The notes beneath the pieces were generated by a model. That model was not told the origin of the DNA and made no database searches. It saw nothing but the letters and a program-made list of their open reading frames with translations. From Sanghuangporus weigelae (lineage: Eukaryota; Basidiomycota; Agaricomycetes; Hymenochaetales; Hymenochaetaceae), in assembly GCA_033182465.1 (NCBI GenBank), contig CP137321.1:682001-746000 (forward strand): DNA of 64,000 nt. Reading direction: 5' to 3'. This document shows positions 46,550-59,173 of the stretch, piece by piece; position 1 is the first letter of the stretch; each line of letters starts with the position of its first letter. The translations under genes were made by a program, and so were the position numbers.

Positions 46550-47825
46550 ATGACCGAGTTAGTATTAACGAATCACGGCGCCATTCCAACAACATTAGAT
46601 AACACAGCAGCTACAGTCAACTCGCCTCCTACCGATGCTCCACAAGATTCTCCTTCCCAACCTTCTCTTGGACAACAGCAAGAACAACCACTATCAAAGA
46701 AGGCACAAAAACGTGCTGCCAAAGCTGCGTTCATTCAAGAAAGGAAACTCGAGAGGCGTCAACGCGAACGAGCCGCAAGGAAGGAGAAACAGCATGAGAA
46801 GAGGGAGCGATTTGTACGGGGTGAGCTTGATCACAAGGAAGGACAGGGTGATGGAAGAGGCGAAGGTGGAGAACCGGTGAGGAAGAAAGCTAGAAAGAGT
46901 TATGCAAATGGGAGAGGGAGGAGTCCTTTCAAGGCTCGTGTAGTAGTTGACTTGGGTTTTGATAGCTATATGACCGACAAGGTGCGCATATATGTTGCTC
47001 ACTTTTCTTGGTAAAATGATCATAGTTAACATCTCGGGCTTCAGGAAATCAGTTCACTGGGCTCTCAACTCGCATACTGCTACTCCGCCAACCGGAAGGC
47101 TACACAACCCTTCGAGTCACTCTTATTCACGTCATTATCCGGCCGATTGCATGCTAGACTTGAGCGAGAGAACAATGCAGGCTACAAACGTTGGACAGAC
47201 TGTGAATGGTGGGAAGAAGGGTATGACAGGTTGTGGGGTGAGGATCTCAGAGCTGATGAAGCATCCAATGCCGCGGAAGGGACAGCTAATGCAGACGAAA
47301 AGAGATCGAGGAGCAGCAAGAACGCCGTCGTTTATTTAACGTCAGACGCGGATGACGAATTGGAAGAGTTGAAGGAAGGTGAAACGTACATCCTCGGCGG
47401 GATAGTGGACCGCAATCGACATAAGGTATGACTCTTTCTTTCATGAATCTCATTCAATTCGTACTCAGTACTCCTCCTTCATCACAACATAGTTCCTATG
47501 CCAAAAGAAAGCAGCCGCTCAAGGCATCCGCACAGCGCGCCTCCCGATCGGCAAATACCTCAAAGAACTCAAAACTCGCAAAGTCCTAACAGTGAATCAG
47601 GTGTTCGAAATTCTTATACACTGGGTGGAAAGCAGAAACTGGGAAGAAGCGATTTATAGCGTGATGCCGAAACGCAAGTTCACACAGCAGTCCGGTAAAC
47701 CTCAGATAGAGGAGAAAGGACCGCAGGAAAAACAGGTGGTATTAGATGAGGCGGAACTGGTAGGCAACAGGACGCTTTCGAGCGAAGGGGATGAGAGTGC
47801 GAGTGAACGAGGAAATGAGGAATAA
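46550..47825 (+). CDS. TRM10: tRNA (guanine-9-N1)-methyltransferase Trm10
   Basis: SPOUT-fold methyltransferase that makes m1G at position 9 of tRNA. Three exons, 46550-46981, 47045-47425 and 47493-47825, close in phase to 381 residues. The basic N-terminus (SKKAQKRAAKAAFIQERK, then a long Arg/Lys/Glu helix) is typical for tRNA binding. SPOUT motifs: ARVVVDLGFDSYMTDK, EISSLGSQLAYCYSANRKA, then YLTSDADDELEELKEGETY, YILGGIVDRNRHK, and RTARLPIGKYLKELKTRKVL with VNQVFEILIHW. The conserved catalytic-site Asp in IVDRN is present. The C-terminus is acidic and disordered. The stop lies just 40 bases from the stop of the convergent NDUFAF5 gene, so the two transcripts probably overlap. Confidence 0.95.
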
Positions 47826-47865
47826 CTTGAACACTCAGGACGTTTTCAACTGTACTTATAAAAAC

Positions 47866-49364
47866 TCAGAGAACATCTTTCAATCTGGCTTTAGCGGATC
47901 CTCGCTCAAGTGGTTTGCGCTGACTCGGCGCTGGCTTCCAGCCGATCTTTGAATCAAATCGTAAGACAACCAACGCTGAACGATACTTTTCGCACGAAAG
48001 GGAATTACTTACGACGAAGATTATTTGGAAAGTCGCAGGGACGAAACCGTCCTCGTCGCCATGCAATTCTATGTATGTATGTAATAAGCTCAAACATTTC
48101 TTCTCGGATCCACAAAACATACCCTTATATATAGCCGATGCCGCTGCTAACGTATCACGATGAATGTAATTCCTCCTTTAGATCGTTATCAGCCTCTTTT
48201 GTCAGACTAGAGAAAGGAAGTAGCTGACCTGCCCACAACAGCATTACTCTCTCCCATATCTTGCAAATCTTCCATTAGCTCCCACATACTTGGATATGCT
48301 ACCCTCACTTCATCGACGTCGACTGTCAGCAGCGTGAAGCCAGCTCGCCCCATCAAATTCGACATGTCGCTGCTGTCTGTAGGATAGTGAGTAACATGGA
48401 AAGTAAATCGAAGCCTCAAAGGATGTTTACCGGTCATTGGTGATATGTGAGGAGATATACCACCTTCTCGTTCAACTTCAGCTAGCTGAAGAGAAGTCCT
48501 CGTGGAGAGTTAGCGTTTGAACAACGAATACTTGTAAGCATACTGCTACCTCAATTCAAATAATGTGTCTCCGCCAAATAGCGCACCGAGGAAGACTCCA
48601 TCAGGCTTTAGAGCCTCTCTGATCTGGATGAGTGTTCCTATAGATTTCGACCAATTAGCTTGACGGGATTGTATACCCTAAATATTGCATACCTGGCAGG
48701 TCATTGACCCAGTGTAAGCTCAAGCAAGACACAATAGCTTCTTGGGAATTCGGTGGTAGAGTTTGAAGGAGAGCTTCTTCGTCACATTGGATTCTTTCTA
48801 CCTCAACTGAAATGACCAATTGTCAATTGGACAGAGTTAGACTGAGAAAAGGGACAAACTTGTGAATTCTTCATCCCTGTCTCGTTCAAGAGTCTTCTCT
48901 TTCAGCAAGCGCATTAGCTCACATCAAGGTATACCGGATATTATGATCTTACTGCTCAAGTCCAGCATGATAGACTTCTGAACATTGTCTGGCTCTAATA
49001 GTTTTGAGAAATGACCTGGACCAGCTCCAAGGTCGACAACGGTATTGAATTTCCGTTTGATGTCCTAGCAAATGAAACTTGAGAAAAGTCTTCATTTCAT
49101 AGATCGAAAGGTCCCGCTCACAAGAAAGCGTTCCATCATCCTATTTGCCACTTCATCCCGAACGTAATCCACCTTTCGACTCCGCTCACCACCTTCTTTA
49201 GAAGCGGCTCGATCCTTTTGCATACGTTTTGCATCTCGATCAAAGATTTTGAACGGACCAACGGTATATGGATTGACTGGACTAGATCCTCCTGCGACTG
49301 CAGCAAAAGAACGAGTCAAGGAGCGATACCGAGAGAGCCGGAGTACATTGTTGACGGAATGCAT
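47866..49364 (-). CDS. NDUFAF5: Complex I assembly factor NDUFAF5 (mitochondrial SAM-dependent arginine hydroxylase family)
   Basis: Mitochondrial matrix protein; the human form hydroxylates an Arg of NDUFS7 during complex I assembly. The start at 49364 gives [20 protein letters not shown], a basic amphipathic presequence, then [20 protein letters not shown], the family hallmark, and [14 protein letters not shown]. Next come the SAM-binding motif [15 protein letters not shown], then [20 protein letters not shown] and [19 protein letters not shown]. The late motif [20 protein letters not shown] is followed by the C-terminal [13 protein letters not shown], joined over an intron to [13 protein letters not shown]. 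Many small exons; splice sites in the middle (around 48480-49080) were only partly traced. It shares the complex I theme with NDUFB9 elsewhere in the window. Confidence 0.92.
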
Positions 49365-49566
49365 GTAAACCTACGCGCTTTTCAACATCACAAATATACA
49401 CTTTATGTGCACGCACGAGAGCAGCACGTGATGTACTCGTACACTAAGACGCCGCAGTCTTAGTCTACTCCTCTTCTTCAACATTTCACAATCTCCTCTT
49501 CCATAGAATCCCAGCCCTCGGCCGTCTGTAACTACATCGAATGTGAAGGCACAACATATCATCAAA
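49365..49566. promoter_or_regulatory. Divergent promoter, NDUFAF5 and zinc-finger gene
   Basis: 202 bases separate the starts. CACGTG at 49425-49430 lies 61 bases from the NDUFAF5 start and 137 from the other, so it could serve both. Confidence 0.5.
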
Positions 49567-52500
49567 ATGTCTTCTGGGAATCACCCAAACAGTAACTTTC
49601 CAAATAGTAATCTGCCACCTATAATCCCGCCGGTCATTGTTGCGCCAGAACAATACGAGGCGAACGTGAGATATATGCAGCATCTGCGGCAACAAGTCGA
49701 GCTTTTCAGCCAGATGAACAGGGACGGATTCGAACTTTATCGAAGAGCAGAGGCTGATCTTAGCCGGAGGGTAGCTGAGGGGGAACGAGCAAGGTGCGTC
49801 GTCGGGTTATGACTCTTATGACTTGCTGATCATGACTCCCCAAGGCAACAACTGCAACAATTGCACCAGGTGGCAAATATGAGGGCTATCGCCGGACCAT
49901 TTCCAGCCTCGGGTAACAGAGTCGGTCCCTTACCAAATACTAGCGCGAACTTCATCACGTACCATCCACCTGTTGCCGTGCCTACCACGAATTACATCAA
50001 CGGAAACAACGCCTTCATGTCGAATACGCGAGAGGCACACAATTCGAATCCGAGTTTTGGTGTTGTATGTCTCTATATAATGTTTGTATAAGTCGTTATG
50101 AACATGATCGTTATGTCCAGGCATCTTCAAGTTCACAACACGACGAAAATATCCGTGTACATCGACCTGCTCCAAGTTCGTCTACCATCTCCAGCCAGAA
50201 TATTTTTCAGGCTATGAGACAGCAGCGAAGGACGAGTAATACAATCGTGGATGTGCCTTTATCGCAGCGAGCTCCGCCACCAAGTGCCAGTAGTCAGACC
50301 GTTGCGCCAACGTCCGCATCCTACGCTCAACATCAGGGTCACCCAAATGCGTCAGCAAACACTGGTATGCATAACTTTTTGACGCAAGCTTCCTATCTGA
50401 CTTTCATCTTGAAGCTCCAGTACCGCCGAAAGCTCATATCCAATTCCAACAAACTCAGCTCAACATGCAGCAGGCGCCCTTCTATCAGGTCCCGGTTGCA
50501 AGTAACCCGTTTTCTTTGGGCCCAAGACAAGGCATATCGGGCTCCGGTCCAAGCCACCAGGCTCATTACTCCTCCCTCAGCTCCTCTCTAGCTGGGGCAT
50601 TAGGGGAAACTTCATCTGCCCGGAGTGCAACTGGTTCGATTCCTCGGACGACCACGGAGAATCCCCCTACCACGGGAGAAGCCACAAGCCACATCCAACA
50701 GACGACGGTGTCCGATTCGGTTTCGGCAGACAACATGTCGAGGGCAATTGATGACTTAACATCGCAATCGAAAACTGGTACCGCCTCGGCTGTGTTTAAG
50801 TCCATGTCAGATGAGCAATTCATGCGAGCGCAAAAGGAACTTGCCAGTATAGGTCAAAGCCAACTAGAGAATAAGTTGGATTCGTTACCCAACCAAAGAC
50901 AACTTTCGGCGCATCCCAGTCACGAGAGCTTCTGGCCTCATTCTGGCGCCCGACGAGCTCAAAACGAGCCTTCTCTCCTAGGAGGCTCTTCATCTGTATC
51001 ATTTGCAAACGTAAATCTAAACATATTTTTCAATATATGTGAACTTACGCCAATCAACGCAGATTTCGCGAGGACGTGGCGCCAATGATACTCAAGTTTC
51101 GCAACCAGCTGTCGGTTCTACGACGCAGTCCGGAGCGTCGAGTTCTACTTTCGAATCTGTCCCACAAAATTACGCAGTTCCTTCAGGGTCCCAGTGGTCT
51201 AAATCTAATGTTGCAAACGTAAGCCACTCTGCACCTGTTGCTCGTGTATTGAAGGTTTCAACTCATTTCTTTGCCCAGCGACCTGAGATCTTTTCTACTC
51301 GAAACATTCAAGATTATTACTCAGTTGCCGTCGCTTCCCAGAACGCAAACCAGCCTCAACTTCAGGTAGTTCAAGGACATCCGAATTCTCATCACCAGCT
51401 CGAGATTGGCCGGTTTAGCACCCCACCACCTAATAAGAACCGGCCTCCAGATCCCATAACTCCAGCATCCGCAAATAAAAAGACCCTTGCGAAGGATATT
51501 CTCTGGGCACTGAACAAAGTGCCAGAAAAACGCAAGGCTTCAACTCCCGAGTCTTCTGCGTCTGATGTTGACCTGGAGCCACCGCCGTCGAAGAGACACG
51601 GCATCGAATTTCAGCCGATCGATATACCGGTAATGGTCGCAGACGTCTTTACTATGCCCTCTACCCTTCCCGCCGAGGCACATAACGATTCTGCTAGGAT
51701 CGAGGAGGTAAACGAGGATGTAGGTGAAGGTATGGATTTTGAGGATGCCCCGTCCACGATGAGAGGCGACAGCCCTGGAGCTGGCAATCCTGAGTTATTT
51801 CCTATAACTGTAACGACTTCTGACATCCAGACTGTCCCCGACTCGCTGCCTTCACATTCCGCAGTAGAGTCTCGCGCCTCAAGTGAGGTCGAAGTTGTCG
51901 CGGACACTGCACTACAGCCCATCGAAGACACCTCGGTTCCATTATTCCTGCCCGACCCAGAAATATCTCCGACGCCATCTTCACAGAGAAGAAGGAAGCC
52001 TCAAAAGAGTGCCCATGTTGCTTCCAGTTCATCACTATCTGCTGCTCCGGCGCACAAGCCACAGCATAAGAAGAAGGTATATGTGGAAGTTCCGATCTTG
52101 ACGGAAGCAGAACGACAGCTTTTCTTTCTGAAAAAAGACTCCGGGCATATTATAACAAATGCGCCGTCGACTGGCGCGACCATGCAACAAGACTCCGAAG
52201 TTGTCCATACGTCTGTACCTCAAGCTAATACCGTCGATGGTTCGTAGGCGCTAATTACGTTGTTTTCTGATACTTATTTTTATTTTATCATACAGAAAGC
52301 CGCCATCGTGCAGGTATCTATCTATCTTCCCTGGAAAGTTTATCATGTGTTCTCAACGCAAATATTTTTTTCACTCGATAGCACAGGAGGTCGCTGCTGT
52401 CGCAGCATCTAGACTCAGGAAGCGACCCTGTCTCTGGAACGATTGTTTTCACGTCGCAAACAGTGCGAATAGCCTTAAGGTTCATGTTTTGGAACACGTC

Positions 52501-53515
52501 GAGTCTATTCCGGATAAGGTGGCATCTTTCATCCTGATTGAAGCATGTTACTAACGCAGAGGAAAGGAGAAAATATTTCCGTGTTGGTGGGGAGAATGCA
52601 TTAGAAGGTTTAACAAGCGGGAGGTGCTCGCCAAACACCTGCAGAACCACATAGGGAGATGCATATTCTGCGCGTATCAAGGTAGATATCACCTTCGATA
52701 ACACAACCATTTTCTCAACGCATCGTATCACAGATTGCGAAGCGGCATTTGGGAACCCTCTGGATCTTCTAGCCCACGTCGAAACGAATCATTCGCCAAG
52801 CGACAATTTGAGACCGTCCATCAAGCCGGTCGTCCCAATGATGAAATCTGTTCCACCATTGGGAACAATGTTTGCATATCGTGTTATTAATCTGCCTGTA
52901 CAAACTGCCGAAATCTCACCAGAGCGCCGAGCGAGGCTCGGTCCTTGGGTCAGTACTGGCTTATCATATAGATAATACATACGGGAAAATTATTAACACA
53001 ACTAACAGGTCGCAAAGAACTGCTTTGGTAGTGTCAACCTAGGTGCTCCAAAGTACAACGCTCGAAATCAACCACAGCGTCGGCGTGCGGTCGAAGATGA
53101 ACCGAAGCTTCTGGGTGATTGGCAGGACAGATACGACTTCTTGGAACTGTGGCCCACGAAGCTGCCTCCGAACTGCGCTAACCTCGAGTCGGCGAAAGCC
53201 ACAGAGGAGATCGAACGTGGATTAGTGCTTTTGCCGGATAAAGCTGGACCCCATGGACCTCTGAGAGAACAGCTTCTCACGTCTCGTGCCGACCGCCTCA
53301 AGCTACCCGACAATGAGAAGTATGACGTTGAGGCCGAGTATTACCCTGAGGAGCGTGGTGACAAACTGTCGGAAATCAAGGTGGAGGCACCATCCCCTAT
53401 CGTCTCGCAAGAGCAGGAGCAATATCCTCGCGCCAGTTCGCATGAGCCGTCCATCGGTTATTCAGATTGCTTAGGTGTTGGAGAATCACAGCCAGTAATC
53501 ATGAGCCCCGCGTAG
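49567..53515 (+). CDS. Long disordered protein with C-terminal C2H2 zinc fingers
   Basis: The start at 49567 is MSSGNHPNSNFPNSN. A short helix (YMQHLRQQVELFSQMNRDGF, then RRVAEGERARQQLQQL) may be a coiled coil. About 700 residues of Ser/Gln/Pro-rich disorder follow, with a basic segment, KNRPPDPITPASANKKTLAK. The folded part is at the C-terminus: RKRPCLWNDCFHVANSANSL then KVHVLEH (finger 1), FPCWWGECIRRFNKREVLAK then HLQNH (finger 2), CIFCAYQDCEAAFGNPLDLL then HVETNH (finger 3). All have C-x4-C spacing, as in GLI/ZIC and AEBP2 fingers. A conserved-looking stretch then reads LGPWVAKNCFGSVNLGAPKY and WQDRYDFLELWPTKLPPNC. The fingers are split by introns (for example a GTATCT donor near 52314). 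It is probably a nuclear DNA- or chromatin-binding protein; no ortholog is named. Confidence 0.75.
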
Positions 53516-54470
53516 GGACTCGTTACTTCCTTCGCTCTATTTGTGCTGTCATGTGTCTTTTGATTTATCGAATCACCTTCTTTGTCGCTAAACGTTTACT
53601 GTCCGTGTTAATGCTATCTACGTTACACGTGTACTACTGTGCACCTCGTGATTGGTTAGTACTCATTGCTTAAAGACCCTTGATTTAGAACCACCATTGG
53701 CACGTTCCAAGCGGAAAGACCTTGCATGATTCAATCAGTCTGAGACACATAGAAAACATATTATGATTGAAAAGGGGAGAAACCCGCTTCGTATTACAAC
53801 TAGGTAGTGCACGACAAAGTATCCGATACAAATAACACGAAATAAACTGTTCACATCCATATTCATGCTGGCAATAACGAGAACGATCACAAAGATGGTG
53901 ACATATACATACAGAACTATATATAAAAACCGAGGATACGTTAAGCGTGCGCAAGTGTATCGGAGTGATCATGCTGTAGACAAAGAATAAAAGACGAGAC
54001 TCGTTGGTTGGTAAATGCAGATATGGTTGGCTGACTGGTGGTAAGATAAAAGAAGTTGACCAAGAGAAGTAAGAGGAAGAATATGAGAGCATTGATTTAT
54101 GGCTGTTATGCAAAAGCTGCAAGGAATAACGCTGGACGAATGGATAATGACAACAGGAGCTATATCAGTGATGGTTGTCAAGTGCGAAGTGTCAGAAAAG
54201 AATAAGTAAAGATGTAGAGCCCAAATGACGACAGAAAGTAACTATATGGTGGGGTAGCGCGGGAGACGATTAATTGCGTTTTTGATATTGCAGATGTGGG
54301 AAGATGAATGGAGGTGGATGCTAGGGCATGATAAAGAACTAGAGAGTCCAAGGGCAAGGACAAGCGACAATGAGGAACGAAACATTTGAAAATGAGGATT
54401 TGCTGAACAAATACATAGATTGTAATGCATGCCGAGAGCGAAAGATGCAAGCCTGCCAAGCGGAAGAGCA
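53516..54470. other. Convergent 3' region, 955 bases
   Basis: Between the zinc-finger gene stop (plus) and the RRM gene stop (minus). AT-rich, with several small frames lacking motifs. It should hold both transcript ends. Confidence 0.5.
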
Positions 54471-57400
54471 TCAGGCAGAACGCGCTGAATCCAGATTTGG
54501 AGCGTTTGTCAACTCATTAGGTGATTTGACGGTTTCTGCCGGTTCAGAGGCTGCAGGCTGAGGAGTCATCTCGGGAGGAGTGGACGGACCGAACGGAGAG
54601 AATGTCGATGCAAAACTCGAATTATTTGATCGAGCTAATCCCGGAGCGCTTGTCTGGCTAGTAAAGCCGAAACCAGAAGAAGGTGGAGGAGAAAAGAATC
54701 GGGGTGGAGGTGGCGACGAAGTGAAGTATTGAGAAGGGGAGGTTACTTCATTCGCATCCCGTCGCATCCCTCTAATGGCATTCATGTCGATAGATAATAT
54801 ACCTGCGGCTGATTGCCGCGAAAACGCTTCTTGCAGACTTGAGAAAGAACTGGAACCAGAGCTGAGGGACTGCAAGCTCTGCTGAAAGCCATTCCCATTA
54901 GCCACATTAGTTGGTGTACGAACTCCGAGAGGATTCTTGCTGTACGAAAGTCTAATACCACCCTTGACCAGACCATTCAGGGTATGGCCATATAAGTCAC
55001 TTAAAGCTCTCGTGGCATAATTCACGTCTTCAAACTAAGAATAAAGAAGAATAAAACATGAGTATATTCAATCAGGTTAGATGAGTCATTAACATACCTC
55101 CACGAAGCACATTGGCCCGTTGCTCTTCTGGCGGAAGCAAAGCTTCCTATACCCGGGACATCGAGCAAATACACTTCGGAGGCTATCTTCCAGTAAGTTC
55201 GGTTGGTTCCCCGGAATGGGAGAAGTCGGAAGATTGCCAACATAAAGAGTGTTGATCTGCGAGAAGTAATCAAAGATAAGCAATCATCTCATGTAAACAT
55301 TACGTTCAAAACATACAGGTGGATTCTGATCGGATGGATTCCCCCGCGATGCTGCACCAGAGCTAGACCCAGAATTTGGCGAAGGTAACTGCGGTGACAT
55401 AGCCCCCTGTTGATGATTAACATCTATATTGCTGATCGTCCGCGACACATCTTCATCAACACTGCCCGAACTACTCCGCGAACCAGATGCGCTAGAAGAA
55501 CCTGACGTCGGCACTAGCGGCAAACCTTGCCCCTGATTTATAGCCGATTGTTGCTGTTCAGAAAGAGAAGCCAGAATCCCTGAAGACGTAACAGGTACAT
55601 CAGCTGTCGGCGAATACGGTCGCGAGCGAGAGCCGAGGGACGACATTGAAGGACGAGATGAGAGCGACATTGCCGGAGTCGGAGAGAATAGTTCGGTTTC
55701 TTGAGGAGCACCGTGATCGGAAGCGCCACTGCGCGAAGAAACCGAAGCAGGACCAGGTGTTGGTTCGGTCGGACTGGTTTCTTGTGACGAAGTAGGTTGT
55801 ACACCAGCCAAATTCGTCGCAATTCCGAGATGAGCTGAGCGCGCCGAGCTCATCGCAGCAGTACCACCAATACCCAAATTGGCAACTCTCTGTGCGTTTG
55901 AAACGGGTCCAACAGGCCACCCGTCCAAGCTCTGGCCGCTCACGCTTTCCTGTGGAGAAAAGAGCGAGGCCGAGAAAGGAAGTGCGCTCAAGCTCTCCGA
56001 TGGCGAAGTGACATTCGAGAGTATAGGTTGGCGTTGCGCATTGGCCACAGAATGGAATGCGTCGTAAGCGGCTTGGTTTCCTGCACGCAGCCTGATCCGC
56101 TCCGCCTCTCTCTCTCTTCTTCGCTTTTCACGTTCGCGCTCATCCTCCTCGAGACGCTCCCGAGGTCCGCGGGTCGCTTGGATATTTAATCCTGTGAGGC
56201 TATTCGATAGAGCATTTACAGATCCAAAGTCGCGCCGACGTCGGTTATCACGGTCCTCGTCTTGTGATTCAAATCGGTCACGCCGAGTCAGTCCACCGAG
56301 CCCCATAGCACCTAGAGTACCAAGCTCACGTTCTCGTGCTGTCAAAAGTTCGGGACCAGGACCCGTTCCAGGCGACAACATCCCTGTCATAGCATTTATA
56401 TTCTCCGGAATACTGCCTAAGCCCCCACCGTGCGGTCCGGTTACTGCGTTTGGTAATCCACCTCCCATTCCGGGACCTCCGACGTTCACGCTCAGAGGAG
56501 GACCAATTGGACCAACTCCTCGCTTGGTATGCAAGTTTTTCTTCGCCATTTCTGCCTTCAGCACTGCGCCCTTCTCGATATCAATCCGTCGGCCTTGCAA
56601 GAGGTCACGAGCGCTCAGCGCCTCACTGCGGGTGCGGAACTTCGCGAAACCTATGATCTGCTTGCGAGGCTGGGGATTAGTTCCCTGCTGATTGTTGCTT
56701 GTGCTACCAGTAGGGTCATTTGGGTCAACTGGGGCCCAGCCATCGCGACCATCTGAGCCACCCATAAAACCGTAAGGATCATTTGCACCAGGGTAAGGAA
56801 AGCTTGTTTGGTACGATCCACGGCCAGAATTACCGGTGTTGGCAGATGGTGCATTTGATCCATAGGCCGTCGAATCCTTGTTCGGAATCTTCAATGTCGC
56901 AGCCTCAAAGCCAGAAGAGAAAGTGAACATATTCTGGAATTCACGTTCCTGAGAAACGACAATCGTTATCAGTCGACATATTCATTGGAAGAGGAAACAT
57001 TATTAACGAACCTGCATATCATCAGGAAATCCAACCACGAATATTGTTGATATTTCCTCTTGTTGAGTCGCAACATTCGACAGCCCGTTCGCATGTGACA
57101 CCGACGGTGCTGCCATTGGTACATTATGGTTTGATGGTACATGCGCACCGTAACTAGGTTGAGACTGCTGCTGCGCTTGTAACATCCCGTTTGGGAACGG
57201 TTGACCGACATAGTTCTGTAAGTGATGTTGCTGTTGCGCCTGACTTTGGGTAGGTTTGGACATTTGGTGGCTTTGTAACATCACTGCCCCTGCAGCAGAC
57301 GCATTGAACGGATCCATGTTTGCGAATACTGGTTTGCCATTTGGCTTCATTACTGAAACGTCATTAATAAAGTCATATCCGCGAGAACCCGCCGTCTGTT

Positions 57401-58043
57401 GCTGTTGCTGATGTGGCAGCTGAGCAAGAGACTGGTGCGTCCCAAATACATCGGCTGCAGATAGAGCATTGTACTGATTAAAGTTCAAGGTGTTTGATTC
57501 GGGACTGAAGCCGGCGGACGCGGGACCGGGCATTGATGGTCGAGCTCGAGGAAGAAAAGGGCCAAACAACGAGTTGCTTCTGAAAGCAGAATTATCAAAA
57601 GGGCCTGTGGATTGGGTGTCGCTATCCGGGAAGGGGGAAAACTCCGTCGAGGGCTCAGAGCCTGATTTATGGTACAACGTTTGCTGAGGGGTATGTATGA
57701 AGTCTTCACCGCCACGAGCCGCATATGCTAGGCTAGCTCGCTGGCCACTAGGTGAGTCACTTCGTGGGGGTGGTTGCGAATGAACCTGCATCTGATAGGG
57801 AAACGACACACCGGACGATTCCATTGACGATTGAGATGAAGACGAGTTGAAGTTGCGTCCTTTACCACTGCCAATCGCTTTGCCACCTCCAGCAGCCTCC
57901 GAGTCGGAAGAGAAGACAGGATCAGTGTCCGCGTCGGTGTCGATTTGATCCAGTAAGGAACGGTTGATGAAGTCCTCGTCGGCTCCCCCGTGCTGATGCA
58001 CGGGGACCAGAACGGACCGTTGTTGCGCAATAGTAGATGCCAC
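54471..58043 (-). CDS. RNA-binding protein of the Scw1/Whi3 family (two RRMs)
   Basis: Post-transcriptional regulator; fission yeast Scw1 affects cell-wall integrity and septation, and budding yeast Whi3 binds cyclin mRNA. Four exons are visible: 57003-58043, about 55300-56950, about 55090-55273 and 54471-55025. The N-terminus is disordered with Gln tracts. The first RRM starts [14 protein letters not shown], crosses an intron to [20 protein letters not shown], and ends [20 protein letters not shown] with [17 protein letters not shown] long Ser/Arg-rich linker follows. The second RRM is [43 protein letters not shown] then [14 protein letters not shown], and [17 protein letters not shown]. The GPMCFVEFEDVxYATRAL and SKNPLGVR segments are diagnostic of the family. 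The Gln-rich N-terminus fits condensate formation, as in Whi3; this is inference. Confidence 0.9.
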
Positions 58044-59173
58044 GGTGACTAGCGGAGAGACTGATGAAGTGCTTGTTACAAAAGACGGGTATATCCGCGC
58101 GATATCTTCTTGTTGGGCGACGACGTCGACGGCTAGTGACGGCTACGAATAATCGCGTCGGACGCGCCCAGACACGCTTTACGAGGAGCGACAGAGGCCC
58201 CTTGAGCTGAGATGACTAGATGGATGGCGCAAAGATTGGCGACGAAAATAAAAGTGTCGGCGTGCACGTCGTAGACGGCGACGACGACGGATCGTGATGG
58301 TGACGCGAAGAGAGACGATGGAACAGCAAGGAGAGCTAAGCGATGAGAGGAAAGTATTGTAGAGCAAAGCGGTGCGGGGATTGTGAGAAAAAGGTGGCAA
58401 GGGCAACGGACGACGAGCGGAGTACGCCGAACGCTGTTGGCGGGGTCGGGAGAAAGTGAGCGCGTGTGCTACGGCGATTGTGTCTGGCAGTAGATGTTGT
58501 TTAGGGGAGTTTGGTAATCAGGCTTTCCAAATTTAGTTACTCTTTCCCAGCGCACAGACCACCTCCCCTCAGCACGCCACCTGCTCACCGTCGATGGCGA
58601 TGAGCACGACATGTTAATATAGAGTACATTACCAGCATGGTTGAGCTGGATATCAACCAGGAAGGATTGAGGCAGGCTGAAGGTTCAGGGCGCTAGCGAC
58701 GCCAAGGATGCTGGTGGAAGAGGAACAAGATACAAAAAAGAAAGAAGACAAGGCAAGGCGGCAAGGCAAGGCAAGGCATCATCAATGTCCTCGTCGAAAT
58801 TCACTAGTCACAGGTTCTCCGGCAAGGCCCACGTTTTATAACAATTTCACTTTTACATATTAGTGCCAATCCCGTCGTGACGTCTTCTCGTCGGTCTACC
58901 GCCGTTCTAGCTACGTTCCAGTCAAACGTGGTGCCCATACAAAGTCTAGTATACAGTAGATTACAGTGCAATATTGCCAAACAGATCAGATCATAAACAG
59001 ATATCGTCCTGTGCGACAGTCAAACGATCTCGTAAGCTCGCAACTCGAGGAATGCCATGTAAGCCTTCTTCCATTGTACTCACAGTACGCATCAACGGGT
59101 ATCAACTAGTTCTCATTGTTCCCAGCTGGAAGCTCGAAGAACAATCGGATGCTGCCTTGCTTCAGACCGGTTG
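58044..59173. other. RRM gene promoter and long 5' region
   Basis: 1130 bases between the RRM gene start and the stop of the small membrane protein gene (both minus strand). No coding frame is supported. A purine-rich repeat of GGCAA occurs at 58749-58778. The first 200 bases are rich in CGACG and may be 5' UTR. Confidence 0.45.
58749..58778. repeat. GGCAA short tandem repeat
   Basis: Five to six copies of CAAGG/GGCAA, with one GGC interruption, in the upstream region of the RRM gene. Confidence 0.7.
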
